Shown here: positions 40,750 through 49,569 of the stretch, in pieces
How the letters are laid out: each line of letters starts with the position of its first letter
Numbering within the stretch: position 1 is the stretch's first letter
Assembly (NCBI GenBank): GCA_944385365.1
Contig: CALWWW010000005.1
Span: 1 to 64,000 of the forward strand
Direction of reading: 5' to 3'
DNA: 64,000 nt
Source: an uncultured Oscillospiraceae bacterium
GTDB lineage: Bacteria > Bacillota > Clostridia > Oscillospirales > Oscillospiraceae
Program-made: the position numbers and the translations under genes
The notes under the pieces: model-generated
Told to the model about the DNA's origin: nothing
The model's database searches: none
What the model saw: only the letters and a program-made list of their open reading frames with translations

Positions 40750-42306
40750 TCAGGCGATGGACAGGAGGTTTGCCAGCTTGTTGTAAATTTCGGTGTTGTC
40801 GTAGTAGCCCACGAAGTCCTCGGAGCCGACGCCGTCCGCCAGAACGGCAACGGGCAGGCCCGTATGGCTGTAGGAGGTGAAGCTGATACCGGCTTTGTTG
40901 TTGATGATGTGGGTCAGCGTCACGGACAGGGGTTCGTAGCTGCCGTAGAGGACCGTCTCTTCCTGCTCATATTCGCTGGTGGCGGTGCCGTTGACGGTCT
41001 TCTCATAGGCGGCGCGGAGCTTGGCCAGCTCATAGTCGGTCAGAACCAGCTTGTCGTCCGCTGCACCCTTGGTCTTCAGACCGAACAGCTCGGTCACATC
41101 GGCCATGACATCCTCAAAGGAGGTCTTGTTCTCCTTGTAGGAGGCCACATAGTCGCTGTCGAACTTGGCATAGGAAATCTTCTGGTTCTCCAGCAGGTCC
41201 AGATAGGTGTCGTAGTCGGTACCGGCAAAACCGATGGTCAGACCGCCGGTTTCATGGTCGCCGGTGACCAGAATCAAGGTCTCGTCGGCGTGGTCCTTGG
41301 CGAAGTCGATGGCAACCTGCACGGCGTCGGACAGGGCCTTGGTGTCGTGGATGGAGGAAGCGGCGTCGTTGGCGTGGCAGGCCCAGTCGATCTTACCACC
41401 CTCGCACATCATAAAGAAGCCCTTTTCATTGTCCAGAACTTCAATGCCCTTTTCCACATAGTCGGCCAGGGACAGCATATCGTCGGTGCGGTCCAGCTCG
41501 TAGGCCATAGCATCGCCGTCGGCCAGATTCTCGTCGACGACAATGACGGGGCCCTCGGTGACAGCCTCGGCTTCGGCCTTGGTCTTGACAACGGTGTAAC
41601 CGGCTTCCTCTGCCAGGGTGTACAGGTCCTCCTGGTCGCCGTCGGCGCCGGTGGGCTTCAGCAGACCGCCGCCTGCAAAGTATTCAAAGCCGGAATCGAT
41701 GAGCTCCAGGCCGATCTCGTAGTAGTCGTTGCGGCTGGCCTGATGGGCATAGAAGGCGGCGGGGGTGGCATGGTTCAGGTTGACGGAGGACAGGATGCCC
41801 ACCTTCATGCCCAGCTGCTCATGGACCTGCTCGGCAATGGTCTCATAGGCCGTGGTGCCGGTCTCGTCCATGTTGATGGTGCCGGAGTAGGTCTTGTGGC
41901 CCGTGGAAATGGAGGTGGCGGTGGAAGCGGAGTCGGGGCAGAAGCTGTTGGAATCGTAGGTCACAGCGGAACCTGCCACGGGGAAGTTCATAAAGTTCAG
42001 ATACTCGGGACCGTCCAGAGTGGCGCCGCCGTTGTCATCCAGGCTGGGCTCGGCCTGCCAGTAGTCGGCGTCGGCCAGCGCGCCCAGATAGTCCGACGTG
42101 GACTGGATCTGCGGATAGCTCATGCCGTCGCCGATGAACAGGAAGACGTACTTGGGCGCTTTGGCGGCTTCGGACGTCTTGACGGCGGCCGGTTGGGCAG
42201 CGGGCTCGGCGGTGGTGCTCTGCGGCACGGCAGCCGTGGAAGTACAGCCGGCCATGGTGGCGGCGGCCAGCGCCACGGCCAATGTGGATGCGATCAGCTT
42301 TTTCAT
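40750..42306 (-). CDS. phoA: Alkaline phosphatase (PhoA family) lipoprotein
   Basis: A 518-aa surface lipoprotein (lipobox MAGC, Cys21) that hydrolyses phosphomonoesters. Metal and catalytic residues: D60 in FIGDGM, the nucleophile pair D125-S126 in PDSASTATSISTGHKTYSG, a later metal site in MMCEGGKIDWACHANDA, LVTGDHETGG, and SYSHTGLPVAVLADG. It lacks nothing obvious of the E. coli PhoA active-site set. ATG at 42306 has GGAGGG 6 nt upstream. A TTTACA...TTTCAT pair in the upstream region is not convincing as a Pho box. Confidence 0.92.
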   Translation of the reverse strand: MKKLIASTLAVALAAATMAGCTSTAAVPQSTTAEPAAQPAAVKTSEAAKAPKYVFLFIGDGMSYPQIQSTSDYLGALADADYWQAEPSLDDNGGATLDGPEYLNFMNFPVAGSAVTYDSNSFCPDSASTATSISTGHKTYSGTINMDETGTTAYETIAEQVHEQLGMKVGILSSVNLNHATPAAFYAHQASRNDYYEIGLELIDSGFEYFAGGGLLKPTGADGDQEDLYTLAEEAGYTVVKTKAEAEAVTEGPVIVVDENLADGDAMAYELDRTDDMLSLADYVEKGIEVLDNEKGFFMMCEGGKIDWACHANDAASSIHDTKALSDAVQVAIDFAKDHADETLILVTGDHETGGLTIGFAGTDYDTYLDLLENQKISYAKFDSDYVASYKENKTSFEDVMADVTELFGLKTKGAADDKLVLTDYELAKLRAAYEKTVNGTATSEYEQEETVLYGSYEPLSVTLTHIINNKAGISFTSYSHTGLPVAVLADGVGSEDFVGYYDNTEIYNKLANLLSIA

Positions 42307-42463
42307 GAAGTTCCCTCCGGTAGTTTTGGGTTCTGTTTTGGTGGACATCACCAAAATCAAGGTTGTGGTCTCGTATAAAAGAGACAAACTCATTGTATAA
42401 AGTCCCCGTTAAGTTTACTACCAGCCGGAAATGAAACCTTTGTAAAGGGGATGCCGCCCATGT

Positions 42464-42502
42464 AAAAACCGTGTGAGCCCCCAGGGGGCGCACACGGTTT
42501 TT
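42464..42502. terminator. Bidirectional intrinsic terminator
   Basis: AAAACCGTGTG-A-GCCCCC with GGGGGC-G-CACACGGTTTT: 17 bp around one mismatch, with T-tracts on both strands. On the minus strand it lies just after the DUF624 stop at 42506. Confidence 0.9.
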
Positions 42503-42505
42503 GTA

Positions 42506-43144
42506 TCAATCCATATCACGATTGTCCTGGTCCTCCGGCGGCAGATGGCGGCGAAAGGCCCGTTCTACAGGCACAGTCCACACCAGAGCCGTCAGACAGG
42601 GGAGAAACAGCATGGGAAACAGCAGCCAGGCCGTCACCAGCACCGAGAAAAGGGTCACAGCCACCAGAATCACCGTGCCCAGCAGATGGGCAAAGGTGAA
42701 CTGGAGCGCCGTTTTCACCAGGGCCAGGGGCGTAAAGGTGAACCGGGACAGCAGGGGCCACATCCAAAGGAACATCCCCGTGGGAATCACCAGGGCCACG
42801 GCGTAGACGGCCAGCATCACCGGCGCGCCGGACACTCCGGCCACCTGTCCCCGCCACAGGAGGGCAAGGCCCCGATACAGCAGAACCAGCAGGAAGCCGA
42901 AGACCACTGTTACCAGACTGGAGGGGAGCAGCTCCCGCCGGAAGGTTCGGAGAAATCGCCGCCAGGGCCCGGAATCGCCGCCCCGCAGACAGTGGGAAAC
43001 GGCATCATAGAGGGCTGTGGTGGACGCTCCCAAAGTGAACAGGGGCAGGGAAGCGGTAAACCACATGGCGCTGAGGACCAAGACGTCGGCCAGCGTCCCC
43101 AGGCCCCGCCACAGGGGCCGCTCCTGGTCAAAAAGGGAGGCCAT
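42506..43144 (-). CDS. DUF624 (YesL-like) membrane protein
   Basis: A 212-aa membrane protein with five hydrophobic segments. The N-terminus NLFDRERPLWRGLGTLADVLVLSAMWFTASLPLFTLGASTTALYDAV-like sequence (here starting MASLFDQERPLWRG) and the block PLFTLGASTTALYDAVSHC are typical of DUF624/YesL proteins, usually encoded beside carbohydrate ABC transporters in Firmicutes. Function unknown. It starts 3 nt after the ROK-type kinase stop and is probably cotranscribed with it. Confidence 0.85.
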   Translation of the reverse strand: MASLFDQERPLWRGLGTLADVLVLSAMWFTASLPLFTLGASTTALYDAVSHCLRGGDSGPWRRFLRTFRRELLPSSLVTVVFGFLLVLLYRGLALLWRGQVAGVSGAPVMLAVYAVALVIPTGMFLWMWPLLSRFTFTPLALVKTALQFTFAHLLGTVILVAVTLFSVLVTAWLLFPMLFLPCLTALVWTVPVERAFRRHLPPEDQDNRDMD

Positions 43145-43147
43145 GGC

Positions 43148-44521
43148 TTACAGCTCCGGCAGGGAAGCGGCGGCGGCGGACTGGCCGACCCGGCGGAATT
43201 TCTCGTCGGGCAGCGTCAGGCGCACGGCCTCGCTGACTTCGGGATACTCGTCGGCCAGAACGTCCTTGCAGGTGGACAGCAGCAGATCGCCGCCCTTGCC
43301 GGACATGACGCGGCCCAGCAGCAGCACGTACTTGTAGCCATACAGTTCATAATAGTAGGCCAGGGCATGGGCCAGATACACGCCGATGGACTCATAGACG
43401 GCGGCGGCACGCTTGTCGCCTTCCTCCATAAGGCCCTGGACCACTTTCAGTTTTTCAGCGGGGGACAGGCTCTCGTCCAGCTCAATACCGGCAGCCGGGG
43501 CCAGCTTGATGATGCCGTCCTGGGAGAAGTATTTGACGCCGCAGCCGATGTCGCCGGACCACTCATCCTCCATGGCGTTGGGGTTGGCGTCCACGGGAAC
43601 AAAGGCCAGTTCGTTGAGCCAGCCGGTGATGTTGCCGTGGCTGTCCACATAGCCCACGGCCTCACTGGTGCCCATGGCAATGCCCAGCACATTGTTATCC
43701 TCCAGGCTCATGGCGCCGGCCAGGGCCGTCACGTCGCCGTCATTGGCCACGGCGATGGGTACATCACCGAACTCCTTGGCGGCCCGCAGATAGATATCCT
43801 TCACCTTGGCGTCGAACAGGTCCTGGGGGACTTTCAGGAACAGGGAAGCCACCATGGTGCGGTTGTCAATGTACACACCGGCGGAGGAAACACCGATGGC
43901 ATCCACTCTCGGCATATGGGCGGCGGCGGACTTCATGGCATCCACAATGCCCTGGTAGTGGTAGTCGGGGTCGGCGGTGGTCTTGGGGAACCAGACCACT
44001 TCCTCAGAGTAGACGCTCTCGCCGTCGATGACGGCGGACACCTTGCGGTCGGAACCACCGGCGTCGAAGCCGATGCGGCAGCCGTTCAGATGACGGCCAA
44101 TGGCCTGGGGATTGTTCTTCTCCTCCGGCAGCTTGTCACAGGAGACAACTTCAAAGGGACGCTCGTAGACGCGGGCCATGAAATCGGCGTCAAAGGCGCG
44201 GGAACCCTCAGCGGTATAGGCCGCTTTCAACGTCTCATAAACGGTCTCGTCGCCGCGGACGTACACCCGGAAGCCGCCCTTCATCCAGAGCAGCGTCTTG
44301 ACCAGCCGGTCCACATAGTAGCGGTCGGCCTCGGCCATGTCCGGCGTGCCGTGGATGAACGTCTCACAGACGGCCACCTGACCGTTGGAGCGCTCCACCG
44401 CCAGACCCAGGGGCTTGCGGGCCGTTTTCAGAAAGGCCCGGTTGAACAGACCCAGAGGCGCATAGTTGGGGTCCAGCGCCGGAATATGGCGCGGGGCGAC
44501 TTCAATACCATAGCAATTCAT
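43148..44521 (-). CDS. ROK/ASKHA-type sugar kinase
   Basis: A 457-aa protein with an ASKHA kinase core. An unusual N-terminal domain of about 150 residues precedes the phosphate loop GFDAGGSDRKVSAVIDG; then VDAIGVSSAGVYIDN, IAVANDGDVTALAGA (the catalytic Asp motif of ROK kinases is NDxxxAALGE) and GIAMGTSEAVGYVD. The ROK zinc CxCGxxGC motif is not seen. In context (divergent from an epimerase of the sialic acid cluster) it most likely phosphorylates N-acetylglucosamine or N-acetylmannosamine. The extended N-terminus and missing zinc motif leave the substrate open. Confidence 0.72.
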   Translation of the reverse strand: MNCYGIEVAPRHIPALDPNYAPLGLFNRAFLKTARKPLGLAVERSNGQVAVCETFIHGTPDMAEADRYYVDRLVKTLLWMKGGFRVYVRGDETVYETLKAAYTAEGSRAFDADFMARVYERPFEVVSCDKLPEEKNNPQAIGRHLNGCRIGFDAGGSDRKVSAVIDGESVYSEEVVWFPKTTADPDYHYQGIVDAMKSAAAHMPRVDAIGVSSAGVYIDNRTMVASLFLKVPQDLFDAKVKDIYLRAAKEFGDVPIAVANDGDVTALAGAMSLEDNNVLGIAMGTSEAVGYVDSHGNITGWLNELAFVPVDANPNAMEDEWSGDIGCGVKYFSQDGIIKLAPAAGIELDESLSPAEKLKVVQGLMEEGDKRAAAVYESIGVYLAHALAYYYELYGYKYVLLLGRVMSGKGGDLLLSTCKDVLADEYPEVSEAVRLTLPDEKFRRVGQSAAAASLPEL

Positions 44522-44604
44522 TGTAAGAAACCTCCAAATGATGGCAAAAGCCGGTGTTTTTTACGGTAGTATACCATGTTCTTTCCAATTTGTCACTATA
44601 AAAC

Positions 44605-44619
44605 AGAATATAATTTTCA
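44605..44619. promoter_or_regulatory. Candidate RpiR operator 1
   Basis: AGAATATAATTTTCA matches the 15-bp form TGAAAATWAYTTTCA at 13 positions. It lies between the divergent kinase and epimerase genes, 30 bp (about three helical turns) from operator 2. Confidence 0.5.
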
Positions 44620-44633
44620 AAAAATAATATTTG

Positions 44634-44662
44634 TTGAAAATATCTTTCGACAGTGGTAAAAT
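44634..44662 (+). promoter_or_regulatory. Promoter of the epimerase-RpiR genes
   Basis: TTGAAA (44634-44639) and TAAAAT (44657-44662) are 17 nt apart. The -35 box overlaps candidate operator 2. Confidence 0.75.
44635..44649. promoter_or_regulatory. Candidate RpiR operator 2
   Basis: TGAAAATATCTTTCG matches the motif TGAAAATWAYTTTCA at 13 positions and lies across the -35 box, so a bound regulator would block RNA polymerase. Confidence 0.55.
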
Positions 44663-44730
44663 GGATGCACCAATACGACGGCCATGGGGGCCGTCTGGAG
44701 TTTTTTTCGAGTGAAAAGGAGCAAATACCC

Positions 44731-45948
44731 ATGAATACCAAGGAATTGTTGACGGAGCATCGCGTATGGATCCGGGACCAGCTGGACAAGAGCGTAAACT
44801 TCTGGCTCAAGCACGGCATGGACCCCGTCAACGGCGGCGTCTACACCTGTCTCGACCGGGAGGGCAAGGTCTATTCCACCGACAAGAGCGTGTGGATGCA
44901 GGGCCGCTGCGCCTGGACCTTTGCCGCCCTCTGCGCCACCTACGGCGTCAAGGAGGAGTGGCTGGCCGCCAGTAAGAGCTGCCTGGACTTTCTGGAGAAG
45001 TACTGCATCAACCGCGCCGCCGGCAATCGGATGTATTTTACTGTCACCGCAGACGGCAAGCCCCTGCGTCAGCGCCGCTACTGCTTCTCCGAGGGCTTTT
45101 ACGCCATTGCCAACGCCGAATATTACGGCGTCACCGGCGACAAGACCTGCCTGGAGCGGGCAAGAGCCGCCTATGATCTGATCTGGCAGCTGAACCAGGG
45201 CCTGATTCAGGACCCCACGGGCCTGGGTCCCAAGACCATTCCCGAGACCCGCAGCGGCCGCGGTCTGGCCAACCCCATGATCTACCTGAACATCACCTCC
45301 GTCCTGCGCCGTGTGGACAAGGATCAGGAGCAGGAGGCTATTTATAATGAAAGAGCCGCCAAGTGCGTGGAGGAGATTTTCAAGTACCACTTCAAGCCGG
45401 AGCTGGGCTGCACCCTGGAGAACGTGGGCCCCAACGGCGAATTCCGCGGCGAGGTCACCGAGGGCCGCATCGTCAACCCCGGCCACGACATCGAGTGCTC
45501 CTGGTTCCTCATGGAGGACGCCAACCGCACCGGCAACAAGGAGCAGTTCGACACGGCCCGGAAGATTTTTGATCTGGCCATCAACGCCGGCTGGGACAAG
45601 GAGTACGGCGGCCTGCTGTACTTCATTGACTGCCTGGGCAATCCCCCCGAGTCCTACGAGCACGACATGAAGCTGTGGTGGCCCCACAATGAGATCATGA
45701 TCGCTTCCATGATGCTCTACCGCGACACCGGCTGCGAGGAGTATCTGGAGTGGTTCAACAAGACCCTGGACTACTGCAAGACGTACTTTGCCGACGACGC
45801 ATTCGGCGAGTGGTACGGCTATCTGCGCCGCGACGGCAAGCCCACCATGCCTGCCGCCAAGGGCTCCACGTTCAAGGGCCCGTTCCATCTGCCCAGAATG
45901 CTGATGATGGTGGACACCATGATCGGCCAGATTCTCGACCGGGCATAA
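44731..45948 (+). CDS. N-acylglucosamine 2-epimerase (AGE family)
   Basis: A 405-aa (alpha/alpha)6-barrel enzyme of the AGE/renin-binding-protein family, which interconverts N-acetylmannosamine and N-acetylglucosamine without phosphorylation. Supporting blocks: NGGVYTCLDREGKVYSTDKSVWMQGR near the N-terminus, CFSEGFYAIANAEYY, GRIVNPGHDIECSWFLME, DMKLWWPHNEIMIASMM and KGPFHLPRML, with the His and Glu or Arg residues of the family active site. ATG at 44731 has AAAGGAG 9 nt upstream. In this cluster it can replace NanE. Cellobiose-epimerase activity is less likely because of the nan/nag neighbours. Confidence 0.88.
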   Translation: MNTKELLTEHRVWIRDQLDKSVNFWLKHGMDPVNGGVYTCLDREGKVYSTDKSVWMQGRCAWTFAALCATYGVKEEWLAASKSCLDFLEKYCINRAAGNRMYFTVTADGKPLRQRRYCFSEGFYAIANAEYYGVTGDKTCLERARAAYDLIWQLNQGLIQDPTGLGPKTIPETRSGRGLANPMIYLNITSVLRRVDKDQEQEAIYNERAAKCVEEIFKYHFKPELGCTLENVGPNGEFRGEVTEGRIVNPGHDIECSWFLMEDANRTGNKEQFDTARKIFDLAINAGWDKEYGGLLYFIDCLGNPPESYEHDMKLWWPHNEIMIASMMLYRDTGCEEYLEWFNKTLDYCKTYFADDAFGEWYGYLRRDGKPTMPAAKGSTFKGPFHLPRMLMMVDTMIGQILDRA

Positions 45949-46023
45949 GTCCGGCTGCGGGCGGTCCGGACCGGGACGATGCAGCCCATCCATACGCTGT
46001 CACAAAATGAAAGGGGAGAGACA

Positions 46024-46881
46024 ATGCCGGATACTGGAAACGTCTTTGACAAGATCAGCAGCGAATATTACCAACTGACCACGGCAGAGCGGAAGGTGGC
46101 CGACTACGTCATCGCCCATCAGCGGGATACCCAGTTTATGTCGATCTCCGATCTGGCCGAAGCCTGCGGCGTGGCCGAAGCCACGGTGTCCCGCTTCTGC
46201 CGCCGCCTGCAATACAAGGGCTACAACGCCTTCAAACTGGCGGTGGCCAACTCCACGGCCCGCCGGGCCGGTCACCCCCTGGTGGTGGGACAGCCGGAGG
46301 ATTTGGACACCATTCCGGAGGTCTGCCGCAAGCTCTATGCCGCCGACGCCGACGCCCTGGCCCAGACCATGGCGCTGGTGCGGCCGGAGACCATGGCCAA
46401 AGCCGGAAAAATTCTGTCGGAGGCCACCCGCGTGCTGTGCATGGGGCAGGGCGGCTCCATGATTATGGCCATGGAGGCAGCTCATCTGTTTTCCACGGCC
46501 TTTCCCGGCTATGTTCCGGTCTATGACTCCCATTTGCAGATCATCTCCGCCGCCACCCTGACCGCCGCCGACGCGGTGCTGTTCTTCTCCTATTCCGGCT
46601 CCACCCAGGAGATTCTGGAGCTGCTGAAGGTGGCGCGGGAGCAGGGGGCCAAGATCATTCTGGTGACCCGCTTCCCCAAGTCCCCGGCGGCGGCCTGCGC
46701 CGACGTGATTCTCCAGTGCGGCGCCAACGAGGCCCCCTTGCAGCTGGGGTCCGTCCCGGCCCGGATGGCGCAGCTGTTTCTCATCGACGTGCTGTTTGCC
46801 GAGGTGTGCCGCATCACCGGTCCGCGGGCCCGAAACAACCGGGAACGGGTGGCCTCGGCCCTGGCCGAACGCCACATCTGA
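46024..46881 (+). CDS. RpiR-family transcriptional regulator of the sialic acid cluster
   Basis: A 285-aa regulator: N-terminal HTH_6 domain (about 1-80, with MSISDLAEACGVAEATVSRFCRRLQYKGYNAFK) and a C-terminal sugar-phosphate-binding SIS domain (about 125-260, with LCMGQGGSMIMAMEAAHLF and FFSYSGSTQEILELLKVAREQGAKIILVT). Firmicute NanR proteins of this family sense phosphorylated amino sugars. It sits between the epimerase and the transporter genes, and TGAAAATWAYTTTCA sites flank both promoters of the cluster, so it is the likely local regulator. ATG at 46024 has GGGGAG upstream. Confidence 0.9.
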   Translation: MPDTGNVFDKISSEYYQLTTAERKVADYVIAHQRDTQFMSISDLAEACGVAEATVSRFCRRLQYKGYNAFKLAVANSTARRAGHPLVVGQPEDLDTIPEVCRKLYAADADALAQTMALVRPETMAKAGKILSEATRVLCMGQGGSMIMAMEAAHLFSTAFPGYVPVYDSHLQIISAATLTAADAVLFFSYSGSTQEILELLKVAREQGAKIILVTRFPKSPAAACADVILQCGANEAPLQLGSVPARMAQLFLIDVLFAEVCRITGPRARNNRERVASALAERHI

Positions 46882-46970
46882 CGGAAAAGGAAAGAAAGCG
46901 GGGAAACCGATTTCAGCCCCCGGTATCCGACGGATTCTGTGGGATTCCGTGGGAAAACGTTGCCTTTTGG

Positions 46971-46985
46971 TGAAAATTACTTTCA
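46971..46985. promoter_or_regulatory. Candidate RpiR operator 3
   Basis: TGAAAATTACTTTCA is a 15-bp imperfect palindrome (TGAAA-N5-TTTCA) in the spacer before the binding-protein gene. A half-site TAATTTTCA also lies at 47008-47016. Confidence 0.6.
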
Positions 46986-47023
46986 TACAGCAACGGAAAA
47001 AAATATCTAATTTTCAAAACTAC

Positions 47024-47038
47024 TGAAAATAATTTTCA
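47024..47038. promoter_or_regulatory. Candidate RpiR operator 4 (best match)
   Basis: TGAAAATAATTTTCA is a nearly perfect palindrome (arms TGAAAAT/ATTTTCA around one centre base), 8 nt upstream of the -35 box of the transporter operon. Confidence 0.65.
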
Positions 47039-47046
47039 AAAATCTA

Positions 47047-47075
47047 TTGACATTGTCACTAACAAAGGCTATCAT
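47047..47075 (+). promoter_or_regulatory. Promoter of the sialic acid transporter operon
   Basis: TTGACA (47047-47052) and TATCAT (47070-47075) are 17 nt apart; the leader to the start codon is about 65 nt with GAGGAGG. Confidence 0.85.
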
Positions 47076-47148
47076 ACAGATAATCCATCTAGGTGAAACG
47101 TTACAAACTGTGTTAACACCTGGTAAATTTTTTGAGGAGGCAAATTCA

Positions 47149-48525
47149 ATGAAAAAGCTTCTTGCCCTGCTCCTTGCTTTGACCATGACCTTTGGTATGG
47201 TTGCCTGCGGCAGCAAGGAAACCACGGATGCCGACCAGACCACCGAGCCCGGCACCATGGAGACCGGCGATACCGCCAACACCGGCGACACTGCCGAGGG
47301 CGGCGAGACCACCGGCGACGCCACTGCCATTACCATCTGGACCTACCCCATCGGCAAGTTCGGTGACAGAGACTCCGTCAACGAGCTCATTGCCAAGTTC
47401 AACGAGGTCCATCCCGAGATCTCCGTCACCCTGGAGCTGCTGGACTACACCAACGGTGACACCCAGGTTACCGGCGCCATCACCGCCGGCACCACCCCCG
47501 ACATCATCATGGAAGGCCCCGAGCGTCTGGTGACCAACTGGGGCGCCGCCGGCAAGATGGTGGACCTGTCCGACCTGTGGACCGACGAGGTCAAGGCCGA
47601 CATCGAGGCTACCAGCCCCTCCGTCGTCTCCGCCTGCCAGCTGGACGGCAAGTACTATGAGTACCCCCTGTGCATGACCACCCACACCATGGCCATCAAC
47701 TACGAGGCCTTTGAGGCTGCCGGTGCTCTGCAGTACATCGACGAGGAGACCCGCACCTGGACCACCGAGGACTTCCAGAACGCTCTGAAGGCCCTGAAGG
47801 ACGCCGGCGCTACCCCCGTTAACGGCATCGTCTACTGCGGCGGCCAGGGCGGTGACCAGGGCACTCGTGCTCTCGTCAACAACCTGTTCTCCGGCACCTA
47901 CACCAACGCGGAGCACACCGAGTACACCGCCAACTCCCCCGAGAACGTGGAAGCTCTGACCCTGCTCCAGACCCTGGTCAACGACGGTCTGCTGGTGGCT
48001 GACCCCGCCGCCCAGGCTGCCGACGAGCTGCAGCAGTTCGCCAACGGCACCGCTGCCATGACCTTCTGCTGGAACGCCTCCAACAAGGCTCAGTACGCTG
48101 CTGACGTTTCCTTTACCCCCTTCGCCATGGCTTTCCCCTCCGATGACGGCGAGCCCGAGCTGTGCGGCGGTATCTGGGGCTTCGGTATCTTCGACAACGG
48201 CGACCAGGCCCGCATCGACGCTGCCAAGACCTTCATCCAGTTCGTCTGCGACGACGAGACCCAGGCTGCTGCCAGCGTCCAGATGACCGGCTTCTTCCCC
48301 GTCCGTTCTTCCCTGGGCAACGTCTACGCCAGCACTGAGACCGAGGCTGACGCCGACGAGTTCCTGACCTTGATGCCCTACCTGGGTGACTACTACAACG
48401 TGACCGGCGGTTGGACCGAGCAGCGTACCCTGTGGTTCAACATGCTGCAGCAGGTCTTCTCCGGCACCGACGCCCAGACCGCTGCCGATACCTTCGTGGA
48501 AAGCGCTAACGCCAACATCAAGTAA
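47149..48525 (+). CDS. Sugar ABC transporter substrate-binding lipoprotein (probably sialic acid)
   Basis: A 458-aa family 1 extracellular solute-binding lipoprotein: lipobox MVAC (Cys20), a 35-residue T-, D- and G-rich spacer, then AITIWTYPIGKFGDRDSVNELIAKFNEVHPEISVTLELLDYTNG and GTTPDIIMEGPE. The tyrosine and tryptophan-rich groove is typical of carbohydrate ligands. It is followed by two permeases and by nanA-nagB-nagA, so sialic acid or a related amino sugar is the likely cargo. No ATPase gene is in the cluster, which is usual for Firmicutes that share an MsmK-like ATPase. Codon bias indicates high expression. Confidence 0.88.
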   Translation: MKKLLALLLALTMTFGMVACGSKETTDADQTTEPGTMETGDTANTGDTAEGGETTGDATAITIWTYPIGKFGDRDSVNELIAKFNEVHPEISVTLELLDYTNGDTQVTGAITAGTTPDIIMEGPERLVTNWGAAGKMVDLSDLWTDEVKADIEATSPSVVSACQLDGKYYEYPLCMTTHTMAINYEAFEAAGALQYIDEETRTWTTEDFQNALKALKDAGATPVNGIVYCGGQGGDQGTRALVNNLFSGTYTNAEHTEYTANSPENVEALTLLQTLVNDGLLVADPAAQAADELQQFANGTAAMTFCWNASNKAQYAADVSFTPFAMAFPSDDGEPELCGGIWGFGIFDNGDQARIDAAKTFIQFVCDDETQAAASVQMTGFFPVRSSLGNVYASTETEADADEFLTLMPYLGDYYNVTGGWTEQRTLWFNMLQQVFSGTDAQTAADTFVESANANIK

Positions 48526-48554
48526 GCGCACTGGTATCCGAATCTGACTTCGCA

Positions 48555-48593
48555 CCGTGCCCACTCCCTTGCGAGGGGGTGGGCACGGGTTTT
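48555..48593 (+). terminator. Partial terminator between binding protein and permease genes
   Basis: CCGTGCCCACTCCC pairs with GGGGGTGGGCACGG (one G-T pair) over 14 bp with a short loop, followed by GTTTTG. It lies 30 nt after the binding-protein stop and would let only part of the transcripts reach the permeases. Confidence 0.7.
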
Positions 48594-48627
48594 GCCCGCC
48601 ATTATTTTACTAGAGAGGGAGAGATCC

Positions 48628-49557
48628 ATGACGCAACGATCCAATGCGGCCGCCTCCAAACAACCGCCGAAACTCAGTGTTCATCAGAGAAGCAGAGTTT
48701 TGGCCCGGAAAGAGACTCTGTCGGCCTATCTGTTCCTGTTACCCAGTCTCATCTTTTTCCTGGGCTTTGTGGTCGCGCCCATGGTCATGTGTCTGGTATA
48801 CAGCTTCTTCGACATGGGCCTGAATATGGACGAAGCCACCTTCGTGGGCCTTGGAAACTATTTTGAAATGTTCCAGGATGCCATTTTCCGTAAGGGCTTC
48901 CTCAACACTGTCATCATCGTGGTGGTGGCTGTTCCCACGGTTACGGCCTTTTCCCTGTGGGTCAGCTCGGCCATCTACCAGATGAAGGCATTTACCCGTT
49001 CTTTCTACCGCTGTGTGTTCTATCTGCCGGTGGTCACCGGCACCGTGGCCGTCACCGTGGTTTGGAAGTGGATGTTCAACCCCTACAACGGCCTCATCAA
49101 TCAGATTTTTGACTCCGTGGGCTTCAACTGGCTGGGCAACCCCAAGACGGCCCTGGCCTGTATCATTATGATCCTGTTCACCACCTCCATCGGCCAGCCC
49201 ATCGTCCTGTACGTGGCGGCCCTGGGCAATGTGGACCACTCCCTGGTGGAGGCGGCCCAGGTGGACGGCGCCACCAAGTTCCAGGTCTTCTGGAAGGTCA
49301 AGTGGCCCCAGATCATGCCCACCACCCTGTACATCCTGGTCATCACCACCATCAACTCCTTCCAGTGCTTTGCGCTGATTCAGCTGCTGACCAGCGGCGG
49401 TCCCAACCACGCCACCGACACCATCATGTACTACATCTTCGACATGGCCTATAAGTATCACCGCTTCGGCTATGCCAACGCCATGGGCGTGATTCTTGCC
49501 ATTATCATCGCGATCTTCTCTGCTGTGCAGTTCAAGCTCGCCAAGTCTGAAACCTGA
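48628..49557 (+). CDS. Sugar ABC transporter permease 1
   Basis: A 309-aa MalF-type permease with six helices and the EAA coupling loop (EAAQVDGATKFQVFWKVKWPQIMP). The N-terminal 35 residues are basic and cytoplasmic (KLSVHQRSRVLARKETLSAY). The ATG at 48628 has GGGAG 7 nt upstream; 36 nt of open frame before it is not conserved. Works with the following permease and the preceding binding protein. Confidence 0.9.
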   Translation: MTQRSNAAASKQPPKLSVHQRSRVLARKETLSAYLFLLPSLIFFLGFVVAPMVMCLVYSFFDMGLNMDEATFVGLGNYFEMFQDAIFRKGFLNTVIIVVVAVPTVTAFSLWVSSAIYQMKAFTRSFYRCVFYLPVVTGTVAVTVVWKWMFNPYNGLINQIFDSVGFNWLGNPKTALACIIMILFTTSIGQPIVLYVAALGNVDHSLVEAAQVDGATKFQVFWKVKWPQIMPTTLYILVITTINSFQCFALIQLLTSGGPNHATDTIMYYIFDMAYKYHRFGYANAMGVILAIIIAIFSAVQFKLAKSET

Positions 49558-49569
49558 GGAGGTGAGAAG

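Noticed and set aside
42307..42463. Pho box upstream of the alkaline phosphatase gene
   Set aside because: TTTACA and TTTCAT occur 10 bp apart, but not at a useful distance from any -10 box, and no third repeat was found.
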